DNA of 64,000 nucleotides from Actinomucor elegans (taxonomy: Eukaryota > Mucoromycota > Mucoromycetes > Mucorales > Mucoraceae): NCBI GenBank assembly GCA_026027325.1, contig JAMSLZ010000008.1, forward strand, positions 1,550,001 to 1,614,000. The letters are read 5' to 3'. Below the pieces are notes generated by a model that worked only from the letters and a program-made list of their open reading frames with translations, searched no databases and had not been told where the DNA came from. A program made the translations under genes and the position numbers. Below, in pieces: positions 46,161 through 57,135 of the stretch (the first letter of the stretch is position 1; every line of letters begins with the position of its first letter).

Positions 46161-48580
46161 ATACTGTTATTACATTCATAAACCAGCTTTTTCTATTCTA
46201 TTAAAACTATTATTATTGTATATTTTCGTCGTTAAAACGGCCATATCATTATGTTTAGAGTACATTTGCAAAAGTAGAATGAGAGTTTTGATATTACCAT
46301 TCCATGTATATTCTAGCAAGCCTTTGGTTAATGTGTACATTCATAACTGACTAGAAATCCTTTGGAAATCACGGTATTTAGTACTGATTTCTTTAATAAA
46401 TTATAGATACACAGAATGCAACAAGTTTTTTTTTTTAAACATCAATGCATCTTTTTCATCGTTATAATTGGAAGATAAACAACCATGTTTTTATTAGATA
46501 TTATAAAAAGAATCTAAGAAATCGAGAGTTCATCGTATTACGAGCAGCAAGTGTTACAGATTTGATGAAGAGTAAATCATCGGGTACTCTGAATCTTGAT
46601 ATGAGGCAAGCTGGAATTTTGCGATCGATGAGTACTTTTTTATTGGTTCGTATGATTGTTTAAAAAAAAAGGCAATGTCATCAACACTCCACACTGCAAT
46701 GTCTCATTGATAATATCTAAAATTGATATTAGGGCTTTAAAGAGAAATAATATATCCATACCAAAGTCCACTTATTGAGAGCTGTTGATCAAGCACAAAT
46801 CAGCTAATAATTGCATCTCTAGAAAGACCATGGCTTAATACATCAGAGAGCTAGGCCTCGGATTCTTATATTTCGGTACATGCACTCGGTTTGATGGTCG
46901 GCCTATAAGGTTAAACATCTTCAATGGACCAAAGATAAGGTCAACTGGTCACTTGAACAATGGAGGCCTGTTATATGGATAGATGAGTCAAAGTCCATTG
47001 TTACCGGTAATGACAGGGCCGATTAAATAATCTGATGGGGCAGAAACAAGGTTCGTAACTCACTTCTTTTTTCCCACAGCTTAAAAAACTGGCTAACACT
47101 TTGTTTGTTGTATAGAAAATTTAAGCGGTGTTTTGCTTAATCTTACTGTTGGACCCTGACCAAACATTCCGAACTCGGGCCGTATTAATTCTAGTATGAC
47201 AAACAAAACACCACTATATTTTGAGCAGTAAGAAACAAAGGTTGATATGTATCATGCATCTAAAATGACTTGAATGCGACCAACAAACAACACAAATATT
47301 ATACCCTCACAAGGACGTTGTTGCTGAACCTAATACCAGATGATTTATGAGTCATAGTAGCATTCCTGCAGGCCCTTTTTTCAATTGTACAACGCTTATT
47401 ACCGTTAATGATGCCTGTCAATTTCACAGCCTTCCCCTCCTTGAAAGCGCTTTCCGGCATTTGATGGGCAAAATGTCATTCACTAACCTAAATCAGTATA
47501 TGAAACCCGCGCCGTTCAGCTGTTCCAGATTAAATGACGCGTTTGAGCAGAAGTTCATTCTCATAAGCAATCTAATGGAAACTTTGCAACATAATGAGCG
47601 CATTACAATTTTTTAAATAGTAATAAACAGTAGCATGAATCAACTTGAGATGTATCCATCTAGTTTCGATCAAAATATCACGTTTTATTAGTAGAGTAAA
47701 GGGCGATGATATAGCTTTCTGGTTACTAACAATACAAAGGCAACTGCGGCTCGAGAGAGTAGAAATATCACTACTATACAAAGCCATGGTTTTTGTGCAC
47801 TGACATGTTTTTAATTTGATTGGTAATGCAAATTATAAAAATAAGTACAGCAGCTTACTTTTGACGGGGAACTGTCAAATCCATTGATTATAGTCAAGAT
47901 GAAAATGAACGTAATTTACTTCCGGTCATTACTATATGGTACTTTTTTTTGCTGTTTTTTTAATTGAAAAATGACTTTAATAAATGAATGGTAGCTCATT
48001 CTGAACTAGTATTAGTTATTAAGTACTGAATTAAACCCGCATCGACCGAAAAATCTATCAATCGTAAAGTAGAGGATGATCTAGTGAACTTACGTTATGC
48101 TTTGCTTAGCGGTCTAGTTAAGTTTGGCGCCCAAGTATTAAATAATAATATCGAAGACTACTAAAATTTAATCTACAAAAAAGAATGGTTCATTTTATAT
48201 ATTCTGAAGGATCCAAATATTATCCTGATTTATTGTGTATCTTGATGGAATTGTGCAATTTTATAGGGATTAATCATACTTTTTTTTATTTCAACTACCA
48301 TTACCGAGAATTCCATATACTTCAACTTGATCTGAACTTTTTAGTTTAATCTCCGCTCCAATGAAGTGGCCTTATCTATGATGTGTGATGTCACGAGCGT
48401 AGCACTGGGTAGCACTGCGTATCTTGCTTGGCTTAACATTTTGGTTTTGTGAGAAAAAGCATCGTTTTTATTTATAATAATAGTGTGAGTAATGATTATT
48501 TACATATCATAAAAGATATAAAGCTAGTGAAGGGGACGAGGTGGTAAGGGTGTTTCTATAATGGATCTAAAAGAAAGGGC
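46161..48580. other. 2.4 kb gap with a fossil transposase
   Basis: No intact gene. A degenerate Tc1-like transposase piece lies at 46898-47045. Other open frames (46445-46663, 47347-47616) have no family similarity. AT-rich, with several T-runs. Confidence 0.5.
46898..47045 (+). pseudogene. Degenerate Tc1/mariner-like transposase fragment
   Basis: The plus strand reads 'YKVKHLQWTKDKVNWSLEQW', then 'RPVIWIDESKSIVTGNDRA', and then hits a stop. This is the Tc1-family DDE core 'A..W.K.h.nWt.e.W..ViWsDESkf..fg.dgr', including the second catalytic Asp context (W-x-DES). Stops and frameshifts lie on both sides and no terminal inverted repeats could be found by eye, so this is a dead relic. Confidence 0.65.
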
Positions 48581-50272
48581 TTATTTGCGCTGTAAAGAAG
48601 ATTGAGCTGGTGAACGACGCTTGAGATCAGAATTTGCGGTGGGCTTGGTTGTTCTATTAATAAGCTTGTTATCTTCCTCAGTATTCACTTTGACACCAGG
48701 TACAGACTCGGTTTTCGCTGCGTCGTTCAGGCGACGTTCTTCAGCTTCCATTGCACGACGGTAACGACCATCAATCAGGGGTTTGAAAGATTTGGATCGA
48801 GTCAAGCCAAAATTCGTAGCACGAGGTTTACGAATGTCAATATCCATTTCAGGTAACCACCAAGGTAACAAGGGCATACGATCACGGAAGAAATAACAAG
48901 CACCATGAAGGTACTTTGAGAAACGGGGAACTTCATGCACCAAATGAGAATCTACCAATTTCGTCAACCATTCTGGGGGTTGTTGGCCCAAATGAGTCTG
49001 TAACTTGGTTTCCAAAACTGCATAAGGGAAGCGACAAATCTCAGTTTCATCCAGTTGAGGGAATGGATAATCAATAGCCACATCAGGACGGCGCCATTCA
49101 TCCTTGTTTCTACGCACCTTATCATCCATATTATCTTCGCGAATGAATGATAAATCAGTATCCAAACTTACTCTAACGCGTTGATCACCAGGAAGTTGGA
49201 AGGCTGTACGGTTATAAAATGCACGGATAACAGGCTTGAGATTCTTCTCCTTTAATGATTTTTGTACACCAGATGCAATGAAATGAGTATCTTTACAGAT
49301 TTGCTCATCAACACCCTTTGCACGCAAACGGTCTGTAATCTCATCAGGTGTTAATTCATATTCGACATATTTTTTAACATCATCCACATCAAGTCTAAAA
49401 CGATCCTTTACAGAAGCACCATCCAACCAAGAAGCATGATGTGTCTTTCGTTCAATGAATACGTTCTTGGAAGCCATAGGGCCATACCAACGGAAACGGA
49501 TAGCTTCAGCACCTTCATCACGTTGCAAACGGCCAGTATAAAGGTCGAAATCCTCATTGTCATAATAAATACTCGAGATAGCAGAATCAGACACTTCATA
49601 CTTCTTTTCCTTATCAAAAATCAATACAGGAAGATGTAACATGATAATTGACTTGACTTCAGTGACGTTATCAGGATGGATCCAGTACTTTGCAGTGGCG
49701 CGTTCAAAAGCGTTTTGATCACCGCCAGCGGCAGAGTTACCAGTACGAGGTTTTCCTTGGAGTCGACAGAGATCATGAAGGGCCGAGATATAGACAATAG
49801 CTACTTCGAAACGTTGCTTGTCAAGAGGTTTAGCACGCAACTGAGGGATAAAGCTTTGTTGGAGACGAAGTCCAGTCCACTTGTCGTGTTTCTTGAGGAT
49901 CTTTTGGAAACCAATGTAGTTTAAACGAGTAAACTTGGCAAGATCATTTACATCAAACAAGACTTCAGTAAGAGCATCATCCATAATGTTCCAATTCTGT
50001 TCGGAGGACCAAGAAGGATTATTCATAAAGGTCTGTAGAGTTCTTTCACAATAACTAATTCTTGCTTCTACTTCGGCCAGCTTGGCAGAAATGAAATCGT
50101 ATACTTTTTCCAATTCATTCTCCAATAAATGAACAAAATCCGTTTCGTCTTGATCAGTCCAACCATGGTCGAGCTGTCTTGCCTTGAGCTCGGTCTTTAA
50201 CACATCGTAATTGATGTAAGATAAACGCCAAGGAGCAAAAATACCTTTTTGGAGCTGAGCTGCGAATTTCAT
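48581..50272 (-). CDS. SPX-VTC polyphosphate polymerase, Vtc4-like catalytic domain without membrane domain
   Basis: Intronless 563-aa ORF. The SPX domain is at the N terminus (residues 1-145: 'MKFAAQLQKGIFAPWRLSYINYD' type start, 'NYIGFQKILKKHDKWTG'), followed by the VTC tunnel domain (about 185-480). Catalytic-type positions are present: 'KYWIHPDNVTEVK', 'LQRDEGAEAIRFRWYG' with both Arg, 'VFIERKTHH', 'PVIRAFYNRTAFQ', 'RVRVSLDTDL', 'YAVLETKLQT' and 'EVPRFSKYLHG'. In yeast Vtc4 this domain makes polyphosphate from ATP and SPX senses inositol pyrophosphates. The C terminus is a charged tail and lacks the three-helix DUF202 region, so it would need a partner for membrane insertion. It lies downstream of the paralog at 51715. 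Confidence 0.93.
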   Translation of the reverse strand: MKFAAQLQKGIFAPWRLSYINYDVLKTELKARQLDHGWTDQDETDFVHLLENELEKVYDFISAKLAEVEARISYCERTLQTFMNNPSWSSEQNWNIMDDALTEVLFDVNDLAKFTRLNYIGFQKILKKHDKWTGLRLQQSFIPQLRAKPLDKQRFEVAIVYISALHDLCRLQGKPRTGNSAAGGDQNAFERATAKYWIHPDNVTEVKSIIMLHLPVLIFDKEKKYEVSDSAISSIYYDNEDFDLYTGRLQRDEGAEAIRFRWYGPMASKNVFIERKTHHASWLDGASVKDRFRLDVDDVKKYVEYELTPDEITDRLRAKGVDEQICKDTHFIASGVQKSLKEKNLKPVIRAFYNRTAFQLPGDQRVRVSLDTDLSFIREDNMDDKVRRNKDEWRRPDVAIDYPFPQLDETEICRFPYAVLETKLQTHLGQQPPEWLTKLVDSHLVHEVPRFSKYLHGACYFFRDRMPLLPWWLPEMDIDIRKPRATNFGLTRSKSFKPLIDGRYRRAMEAEERRLNDAAKTESVPGVKVNTEEDNKLINRTTKPTANSDLKRRSPAQSSLQRK

Positions 50273-51714
50273 TATTATAAATTATAGAATCAATGAGAAA
50301 GAAAAAGAAAAGAGACTGAATCAAAAACACGTTTTAAAGTGAAAAAAAAAAAGTAAATAAAAGTGTTAGCTGATGGGGTGATATAAGCAGACTCGGCTAC
50401 CTATTTTTAGGCCTTTTTTTTTTTTTTTAACTTGCTGAAACCATATTTTATGTCCAAGCCAATAATCTTTTTCCTTACTTATGATTCAGATACACCAGCC
50501 GTGGTTGGGTTATGCGAATGAAATACCTCTATTCTTTGCAAGTACCAACCTCAATGCTCGCTCAAATTAGAATGTTCCCATCCAACCTGTAATATCTCGA
50601 AAATTCATATGTGTAACACACCGTGACCTCGTTGAAAGAGTACAAAAAAAGCTGAATTACACAAAAAGCACTTCAAAGTTCCGAATGTCAACTGCTTTTC
50701 TCTTGGGTCCAACGCTTTTAATTTTAAAATAACGGACGTTTCTGTATCACGGATCCTTTCTTTCACTTTAAGGGGCTCCGACAACTTCAGCCAATTGCTT
50801 TAACGACAACCTATCTTAGTTGATAATTGCATACAATCGGCTGTCCATTGAGTGATATCTTTTTTTTTTTATTTGCAAATGCGAATTCCAATGTAACCAA
50901 AGTACTCGTTGCAACAAAGAAATTTGAGTACAGCAAAAAAAAACCTCTAGATGCGACAAGTCATTCTAAACATAGTGGACTGATCAGATGCGACATTAGA
51001 CCAAGATCGAACGAGAGATTTATACCCTTTGCTCATGCGTAGGCTTTTGTGTGCCACGCCTTGTTCGGAGTTTAGATTATTATAAATTTTCGCATGTTAG
51101 AAACAAAAATTTAAGGCTAAGTACACACTATACTTTGAAACATGGTAACTTTGAATGAACGCTTCAAGAATTTAAACATACTTCAAGAAAACTGGATTGC
51201 CTTCCAAATGACATATCTGTTGCAGGTATTTTATACGCATTTTTTTTTGCGCTGCAGGCAAAACACGGCTAGTTTTCGGAGTTGCATTTATCTTTTCCTC
51301 GTTCATGTCTTACTATAAAAGTGCCCTCATCCGAAAGAGCATGTTATACTTTATGTTTCCTGGTAGCTACATGAATCTCTTAAATTTAAACACAATTTTG
51401 CAATTTAAGTCTTTTTGTCAAGGGGAGCTATGATGGATGGGCTCATTTTCAATTATCATCAGCCAATAAACTATTGTATTGCTTAACATAGTAACAATAG
51501 GAATGAAAATAGCAGTGAATCAATACAGACCAATGTGGATATGCTTATAAGAAAAATATAGATAAACTGTAGGGCTGAACCATTATACTTGAGAGCACAA
51601 GTCTGGTGTAATTCTTCATGCTAAAACTAATAGTACATATGTATACTCTTTTGCAAAAAGAATAGAAAACTTGGAGAAAAGGTGAATGTGACCATAAGAA
51701 AGATACCTGGTTTA
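50273..51714. other. Intergenic between VTC paralogs
   Basis: 1.44 kb, AT-rich, with an interspersed-repeat copy at 50960-51020 (+). It includes the upstream region of the Vtc4-like gene. No gene seen. Confidence 0.5.
50960..51020 (+). repeat. Interspersed repeat family copy
   Basis: 'TCATTCTAAACATAG', about 10 bp, 'TCAGATGCGACATTAGACC', 'AAGATCGAACGAGAGATTTA'. The block order is as in the 24561 copy. Confidence 0.6.
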
Positions 51715-54093
51715 TTAATATACCGTTTGGTTACTGGTTTGTTGGTTGGTTTGATTATTGATTCCCAAGTATGTTCCAGAGGTATTGGGATGCTGCCATC
51801 GAAGCACAAAGTTAAGCTATGATACAAATAGATGAGATATAGAATTGTTACAATACTATAGTGACCTTACCACCATGGCACCAATTAGTAAACAACAGAG
51901 TCCTATAGGACCATAGAGATCATCATATCTCAAATTGGGTCGAGTACTGATTTGATAAGCTCGATAACGGTTTCTTAGAAATGCATAAATAGCAATCACC
52001 AATGAAACACCAAAGAAGGTCGCGCCAGCAATTGTACTGATTCTATCACCAAAGTTAAGAAGAGTTAAAGCAGCTGTCAAGATTAATGCCGAGAACTGTA
52101 ACCAATGGATAAATGTACGCTCATTGGCGAAAAAGACTTTGGGTTCCATAGTATGCGATGGAGGCTTTGCTTTCTTTCCTTTCTTCTTTTTCTTCTCTTT
52201 TTCTTCGCCCATCTCAATAATGGCAGCCTTACGAACCTCGTCATTGTTCTTGACCGTATCTGCATCTTGAAGCATATATGCCTGCGATTTGTTATTGCGC
52301 CCTTTGTAATAATAATCGATAAATGAGTTTTTCTCTTTGGTCTGAGAGCTCATGCTTTCCGGGTAACGGGACCTGAGGCCAACTCTGGAGTTGATTGTTC
52401 GAGATCTTTGTAGGGAAAGGCGACTATTGTTATCGCCAGTATCTTCGACTTGCAAGATAAAGTTGGACTTCAAGTTCTCAGAAGCATTGTCTTTTCTATC
52501 ACTGACATTATCAGTCAACTTAGGACGAAGATCACCCTTTTTACCAAGTTGAGATTCCAGATAACCCATACGATACTGGCCGTTAGGACGCAAGCTATTT
52601 GATCGGCTTAGGCCGGAAATTTGACCAGCACCTTCAATCAAGAGCTTTTCTTGTTTACCAGCGCGTATATCTGAGTCAATGTGTGAAAGCCACCAAGGCA
52701 ATAGAGGCAGAAGTGGGCTCCAGAACTGGGCTACGCCATGTATATAAGTGGAGAAACGAGGTACCTCAAAAACAAGTTTAGAATCGAGCAATTTCGATAA
52801 CCAATGAGGCGTTTCTTCATCACCAGTAATCTGTGTTTCCAGTATGGCATGAGGAAAAAGATTGATATCTTGTGCATCTACCGATTTGAACGGATAATCC
52901 ACACCTATATCTTGTCGGCACCATTCATCCATGTTTCTATTCCCGTCCTTTATAAATGCTACATTGTTATCAAGTGACACAGATAGAGTCTGGTTCTGGG
53001 GTGATTGAAATAAGAGGCGGTTGAAAAACACGCGTAGTTTAGGGCTAAGTCGCTTTTCTAATACGCTCTTTTGAATAGATTGAGCTATCGTGTAACAAGA
53101 ATCAATGTAATCTTGATCAAACCCCAAACTTTTCAAGTCTTGCGCATATTCCTCGGCACTATAAGATTGCAATAAAAAGCTTTGTACCCGATCTTTACGC
53201 ATGCAGATTTGATCAATGACTGATCCTCCTCCTCCTGAGTCTGTTTTGACAAAAGTTTTACGCTCAATACACACCTGATTTGTCTTTTCCAAAGCGTCCT
53301 GCCATCGACAGCTAATGATTTCTGCTCCATCATCACACTGTAATCGTGCTAGATACTGGCTAAACTTGTCTGTGTCGAAATAGACTACCGAATTGGATTG
53401 TTCGGTTTGTTCAAATCCTATTGTTGGCTCACTAATATATATAGGCAGGTTGAAAAGTAGTGTGGCCTTGACTTCTGTGATGTTGTCTTTATGTACCCAG
53501 TACCGAGCACGTAGTGGTGAATTTTTGTAGTCTCGCTTGATATGTAACTTGGGTGCACTTGGCTCTGACCAAGAAAAAGGTGTTTTTCGACTAATATCTA
53601 ATAACGATGACACTTGCACCAAAACACTATCAAATCTTTGGCTATCCAGAGGACGAGTCCTACATATTTCGACTAACAAGGACTGACGATTTGTATTGGT
53701 AAGCTTGTCGTGCTCTTGTATCAGATGTTCTAGTGCTTTAAAGTTGATTCGAGTATAACGTGAAAGCTCATTGATATCTGCCAAGATAGTCAGTAGTCGG
53801 CTATCAGTGGCAGTTCGTGTATCATTGTTCATTGAATTCTGTTGTGATAACAGTATACGTTGGCAGTGTCCAATCCTCGAGTCTATTTCGCGTTGTTTAC
53901 GATTAATAAATAAGTCCACCTTGCCAGCCTCTAATCGTATGGCAGACTCAAAGTCCTTTTCATCTTTGGCTGTCCAGTGGCCGCTATCACATACTTCATA
54001 TAATCCTTCGCGAATAGCTTCATATGCGACGTATTCAATTTGCCACGGTTCGTAAATGGTATCTTGGAATTCTAGTAAAAAGGACTTATTCAT
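51715..54093 (-). CDS. SPX-VTC-DUF202 protein, Vtc2/Vtc3-like accessory subunit
   Basis: Two exons (51871-54093 and 51715-51816) with a 54-bp intron, giving 774 aa. SPX domain at the N terminus; VTC domain in the middle ('RARYWVHKDNITEVKATLLF', 'CIERKTF', 'LRVFFNRLLFQ', 'EVPRFSTYIHG'); a charged linker with Ser/Arg and Lys-rich segments; then a DUF202/VTC1-type membrane domain ('ERTFIHWLQFSALILTAALTL', 'AIYAFLRNR', 'GLCCLLIGAMVLNFVLRW'). The second exon was added because it completes the last helix. Against the paralog at 48581, the Arg of 'IRFRW' becomes 'IISCRW' and 'ETKLQ' becomes 'ETQIT', so catalysis is probably lost. It likely anchors and regulates a VTC complex at the vacuole or acidocalcisome membrane. 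Confidence 0.92.
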
Positions 54094-54244
54094 TGTTGCG
54101 TAGATATAAAAAAAAAAAAAAGGATGATAGGGAAAAGAGAAAAATATAGGATGTCTTAGACAAAAAGAAAGGTTTTAGGTCAGTTGTTTGAAATTGTGCC
54201 AACCAAAAGCGTTAGTAAAGAAGGTGTTTGGTTTCGGGTTAATT
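54094..54244. other. Short spacer upstream of the VTC gene
   Basis: A-rich, with an A-run of about 14 at 54109-54122. Presumed promoter of the gene at 51715-54093. Confidence 0.4.
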
Positions 54245-55930
54245 TCTTTCAGCCAAGTAAATAGACCGCATAGGCAATACGGATATGGCCGTGGTCGACC
54301 GTTTCAATATCAATTCTTTTCTTCTTAATGGATTATTAGCTGAAAGTCCTTTGTATATTTCGAGTATCCTTCAGACATTCCCTTTAATCTCAAGATAGTA
54401 TGACTTGGTTCTGAACTGCATCGTCAAGGCCATAGTTTTCTTGTCATATGGTATCAAATGGAGCGTGAATAATGAGTGTACTATTGCTTTATAGAAACTT
54501 TTGTAGGTAATATCAAGAATACCTATCTGTAAATGATAATATTTCTGGGTAGAGCATTTTCCATACTTTGACACACCTTGGTTCATCATTATATCATAAT
54601 GTGTACTACTTCATCGGATTCTTTATTCAATTCAAATCTCAAACCTAAGAATAGAATTGAGTATATATATAGATGCGAAAAGAAGGGTGTAACAGTCTTA
54701 ACGAGGCTCTCTACTGTTCATATTCCGAGAGCGGGCCTTGGCTTTCGGGACAATCGATTATTTGCTCCTGTTCCTCGGCTAAAGTATAACGTGTTTTTTA
54801 AATAGTAGGTGTACAGGCTTTTACCTACATTAAACCTCGTATTTGAATATCATGCTGAAAAAACATAAATTTAATACTTGATCCTGGTTTAATGATAGAT
54901 GGGTTCATTTCAAGGCCTCAAGTGACAATAGGCAAATGCTACCGATATGCTACTAAACCTAGAATGTCAGCTTGATGTGTTCCCAATTACAATGATTTTT
55001 CTTGATATCCCGTAATTAATTCATTTATATATACTCACGTTGACTTGACTATACGCATTGCTCTCATCACTACGCCTTTCTCCGTGGTAGCGGGAAACGA
55101 CTTTATGCGTTTGGTAGGCTCATTTTCGGCATCTAAAATGAAACATGGAATGATTGCTGACAAATATTCATAGTTTTCTTCGTGATGGATAGGCACTCTA
55201 TCCAGGTTTTCTATTAGTAAACCTATTGAACGTTGCAATAAACCTATGTTCAAATACAGAGAAACGCAAAGGCATGTTCAAAGCCCAAAAGTAGAGCAAC
55301 GTTGCTGTTTGTTTATGATATGTCAAAAATAGTCTCGTTCTGTTGCATGCTTATGATACAACCGACTAGTTCTTGGAACTAAAACTCTTGGTCAATGTAA
55401 AGCTGGGTCAAATTGTATATAATGATATTGTTCACTGCTATTTTCTGTATCATTCTTCTACTCATCTTTAATAGACTATAAATACATATATATATATATA
55501 GTGTTTGATCTTTGTATAATTAATATTTTCTTCCATTACTGCAAAATACTTAATCTTGAAGTCCTTGACGCTTGCAAATTTATTTGCACATGTCAATACA
55601 TTAGAACCTTAATCAAACAGTGTCTGAAACCATACTGAGAAAGATCTCCGTCCAAATGAATAGAACAAGGTACACAGTTTTTATAATGGGCGAAACAAGA
55701 CGTGATAATGGTATGTAAGGTTCTTTACTAAATAGAGCCCCGATAAATAGTGAAAATCTGTTTTAGCGATAATAACGGGGTGATACTATGCTGCTAGAAG
55801 AACTTGAAAGCAACAATTACATTACTAATTGCCTAAATCATAGAATTTAGTAACGTTGAGTATTGTGAATCAAAAAAGTGATGATGTCTACACGACTGGT
55901 ATACTCGTCACAGCATTTATAATCAGAAAA
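54245..55930 (-). pseudogene. Decayed copy of the methyltransferase half of the adjacent large gene
   Basis: The whole stretch is collinear, on the same strand, with about 56650-58560. Matching landmarks include the 3' coding end ('GACCGCATAGGCAATA' here versus 'GACTGCATGAACAATA' near 56672), the 'CTACTTCATCGGATTCTTTA' block (54604 versus 57107), 'CTGTTCATATTCCGA' (54715 versus 57238), the 'GTTCCCAATTACAATGAT' block (54979 versus 57537) and 'GTTCAAAGCCCAAAAG' (55276 versus 57893). Intron sequence is preserved too (for example around 54900-54960), so it arose by DNA duplication, not retroposition. Frame-breaking indels and stops occur throughout; no continuous reading frame remains. Confidence 0.85.
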
Positions 55931-56646
55931 TACCAAACTACCATAGTATAGCCAAGATATTACGTAAATAAGATTGCATGCATACTATATTGCGAAAACC
56001 GCCCTTCTCGAGCCATATTGGCTTAATTTTGTGTCCGATTGCTTGCTTATGTATAGAATAAGTTACTACATTTATTGGAATATAATTTCAGCTAGAAGAA
56101 TTCGAAAAGTGTTCTTTTTTTGTAGTCTAACTGGAAAAAAGACATAATTTTCAAAGTTTAAATTCCAGGTGCGAATGTTGGTTAAAAAAACAGAAATTTT
56201 CGAGTTTAGTATTCCAAAACCGTAGCAGATTGCCCTTTGCTCAATAAATTATCTCAGCCTGTTTCCATCAAATGAATTTGATTTTTCTTCATTCTATAGA
56301 TTAACGCCCAAAAACCGCACTCCATTGACGGTTTGATCTTTTATCCAGTCATAAGAGCTTTATTTTGTCAAATTTATACAAAACAGTGGTTTAATCTTGA
56401 TCTTTTTTTTTTAAAAAAAAAAAAAAAAACTTGTTCTTCCTGCGATTTACAGTGCAGCATCAGATTGAAATCGATTGAAACATTTACAAACCATTGCGTT
56501 TACATTAAAAGCCTGTATTTTACAGCCAATTTCTAAACTATAATAGAGATCCGTCCAAGTACTACAGAATGAGTGACTTTATTGTTTATTGTGTGTATAT
56601 TACGAAAAGAAAAGAAATAAGGGTATTATATTAAAGCTTCTCTCAT
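55931..56646. other. Intergenic, no gene seen
   Basis: AT-rich spacer between the decayed copy and the large gene's stop codon. It contains a T10A17 self-complementary tract at 56403-56429. No ORF with family similarity. Confidence 0.5.
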
Positions 56647-57135
56647 TTATAGTTTTTGGAATATTAAATAGACTGCATGAACAATAGGGACATGGCCATG
56701 ATCGATTGTTTCTATATCAATGATCTCTTCCTCTTCTTGTTGAACTGATTCAGTTGGTTGAAAGTCTTTTCTATTTTTCGAATATCCCTCAGGCACCGTT
56801 ACTACCATTTCTTTTAATCTCAAAATATCACGTCCTAATTCCGCTTCTATATCCTCCAGAACTAGCATCGTCATAGGCCATAGCTTTCCTGTGGTAGGAT
56901 CTCGAATATCTTGTGTGCCAATAATGAGCATACCTTTACGAGCAAGCTTTAAGGCTGCTTCTGTAGCTAACCTTAGGAGCGCCTGTCTATAAACACTGAT
57001 GTTTTTGGGTAAAATACCCTCGATATGGCCCGTCACCATCAACGCCAGACCTGCTCCGGTATGTGGCGCCTTGTTCATCATTATATCATAGTGCACTACA
57101 TCATCGGATTCTTCACTCAATTCAGATATTAAGCC
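56647..57135 (-). other. C-terminal methyltransferase-like module of the large gene
   Basis: The last exon encodes 162 aa: 'HTGAGLALMVTGHIEGILP', 'YRQALLRLATEAALKLARK', 'GMLIIGTQDIRDPTTGKLW', 'PMTMLVLEDIEAEL', 'LRLKEMVVTVPEGYSKNR', 'VHAVYLIFQ'. The order (helix 'Y..L...A.EA..L', strand 'IGT.DIRD', 'P...L....', 'LKE.VV', final strand) parallels the second half of the preceding MTase domain ('YSKVVEESWRLLK', 'LGIGDNRE', 'IPVGFHLI', 'LEELV', 'FIATF'). It lacks motif I and a PPY motif, so it would be a dead half-domain, perhaps for dimerisation. This is inference from pattern similarity. Confidence 0.5.

Noticed and set aside
54578..54805. 75-codon plus-strand ORF
   Set aside because: Antisense to the decayed methyltransferase copy; its sequence is explained by that duplicate.
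56647..57120. A separate small gene starting at the Met at 57120
   Set aside because: The reading frame continues upstream into exon 57190-57302 through a normal 54-bp intron, and the decayed copy keeps the same exon order, so this Met is internal.
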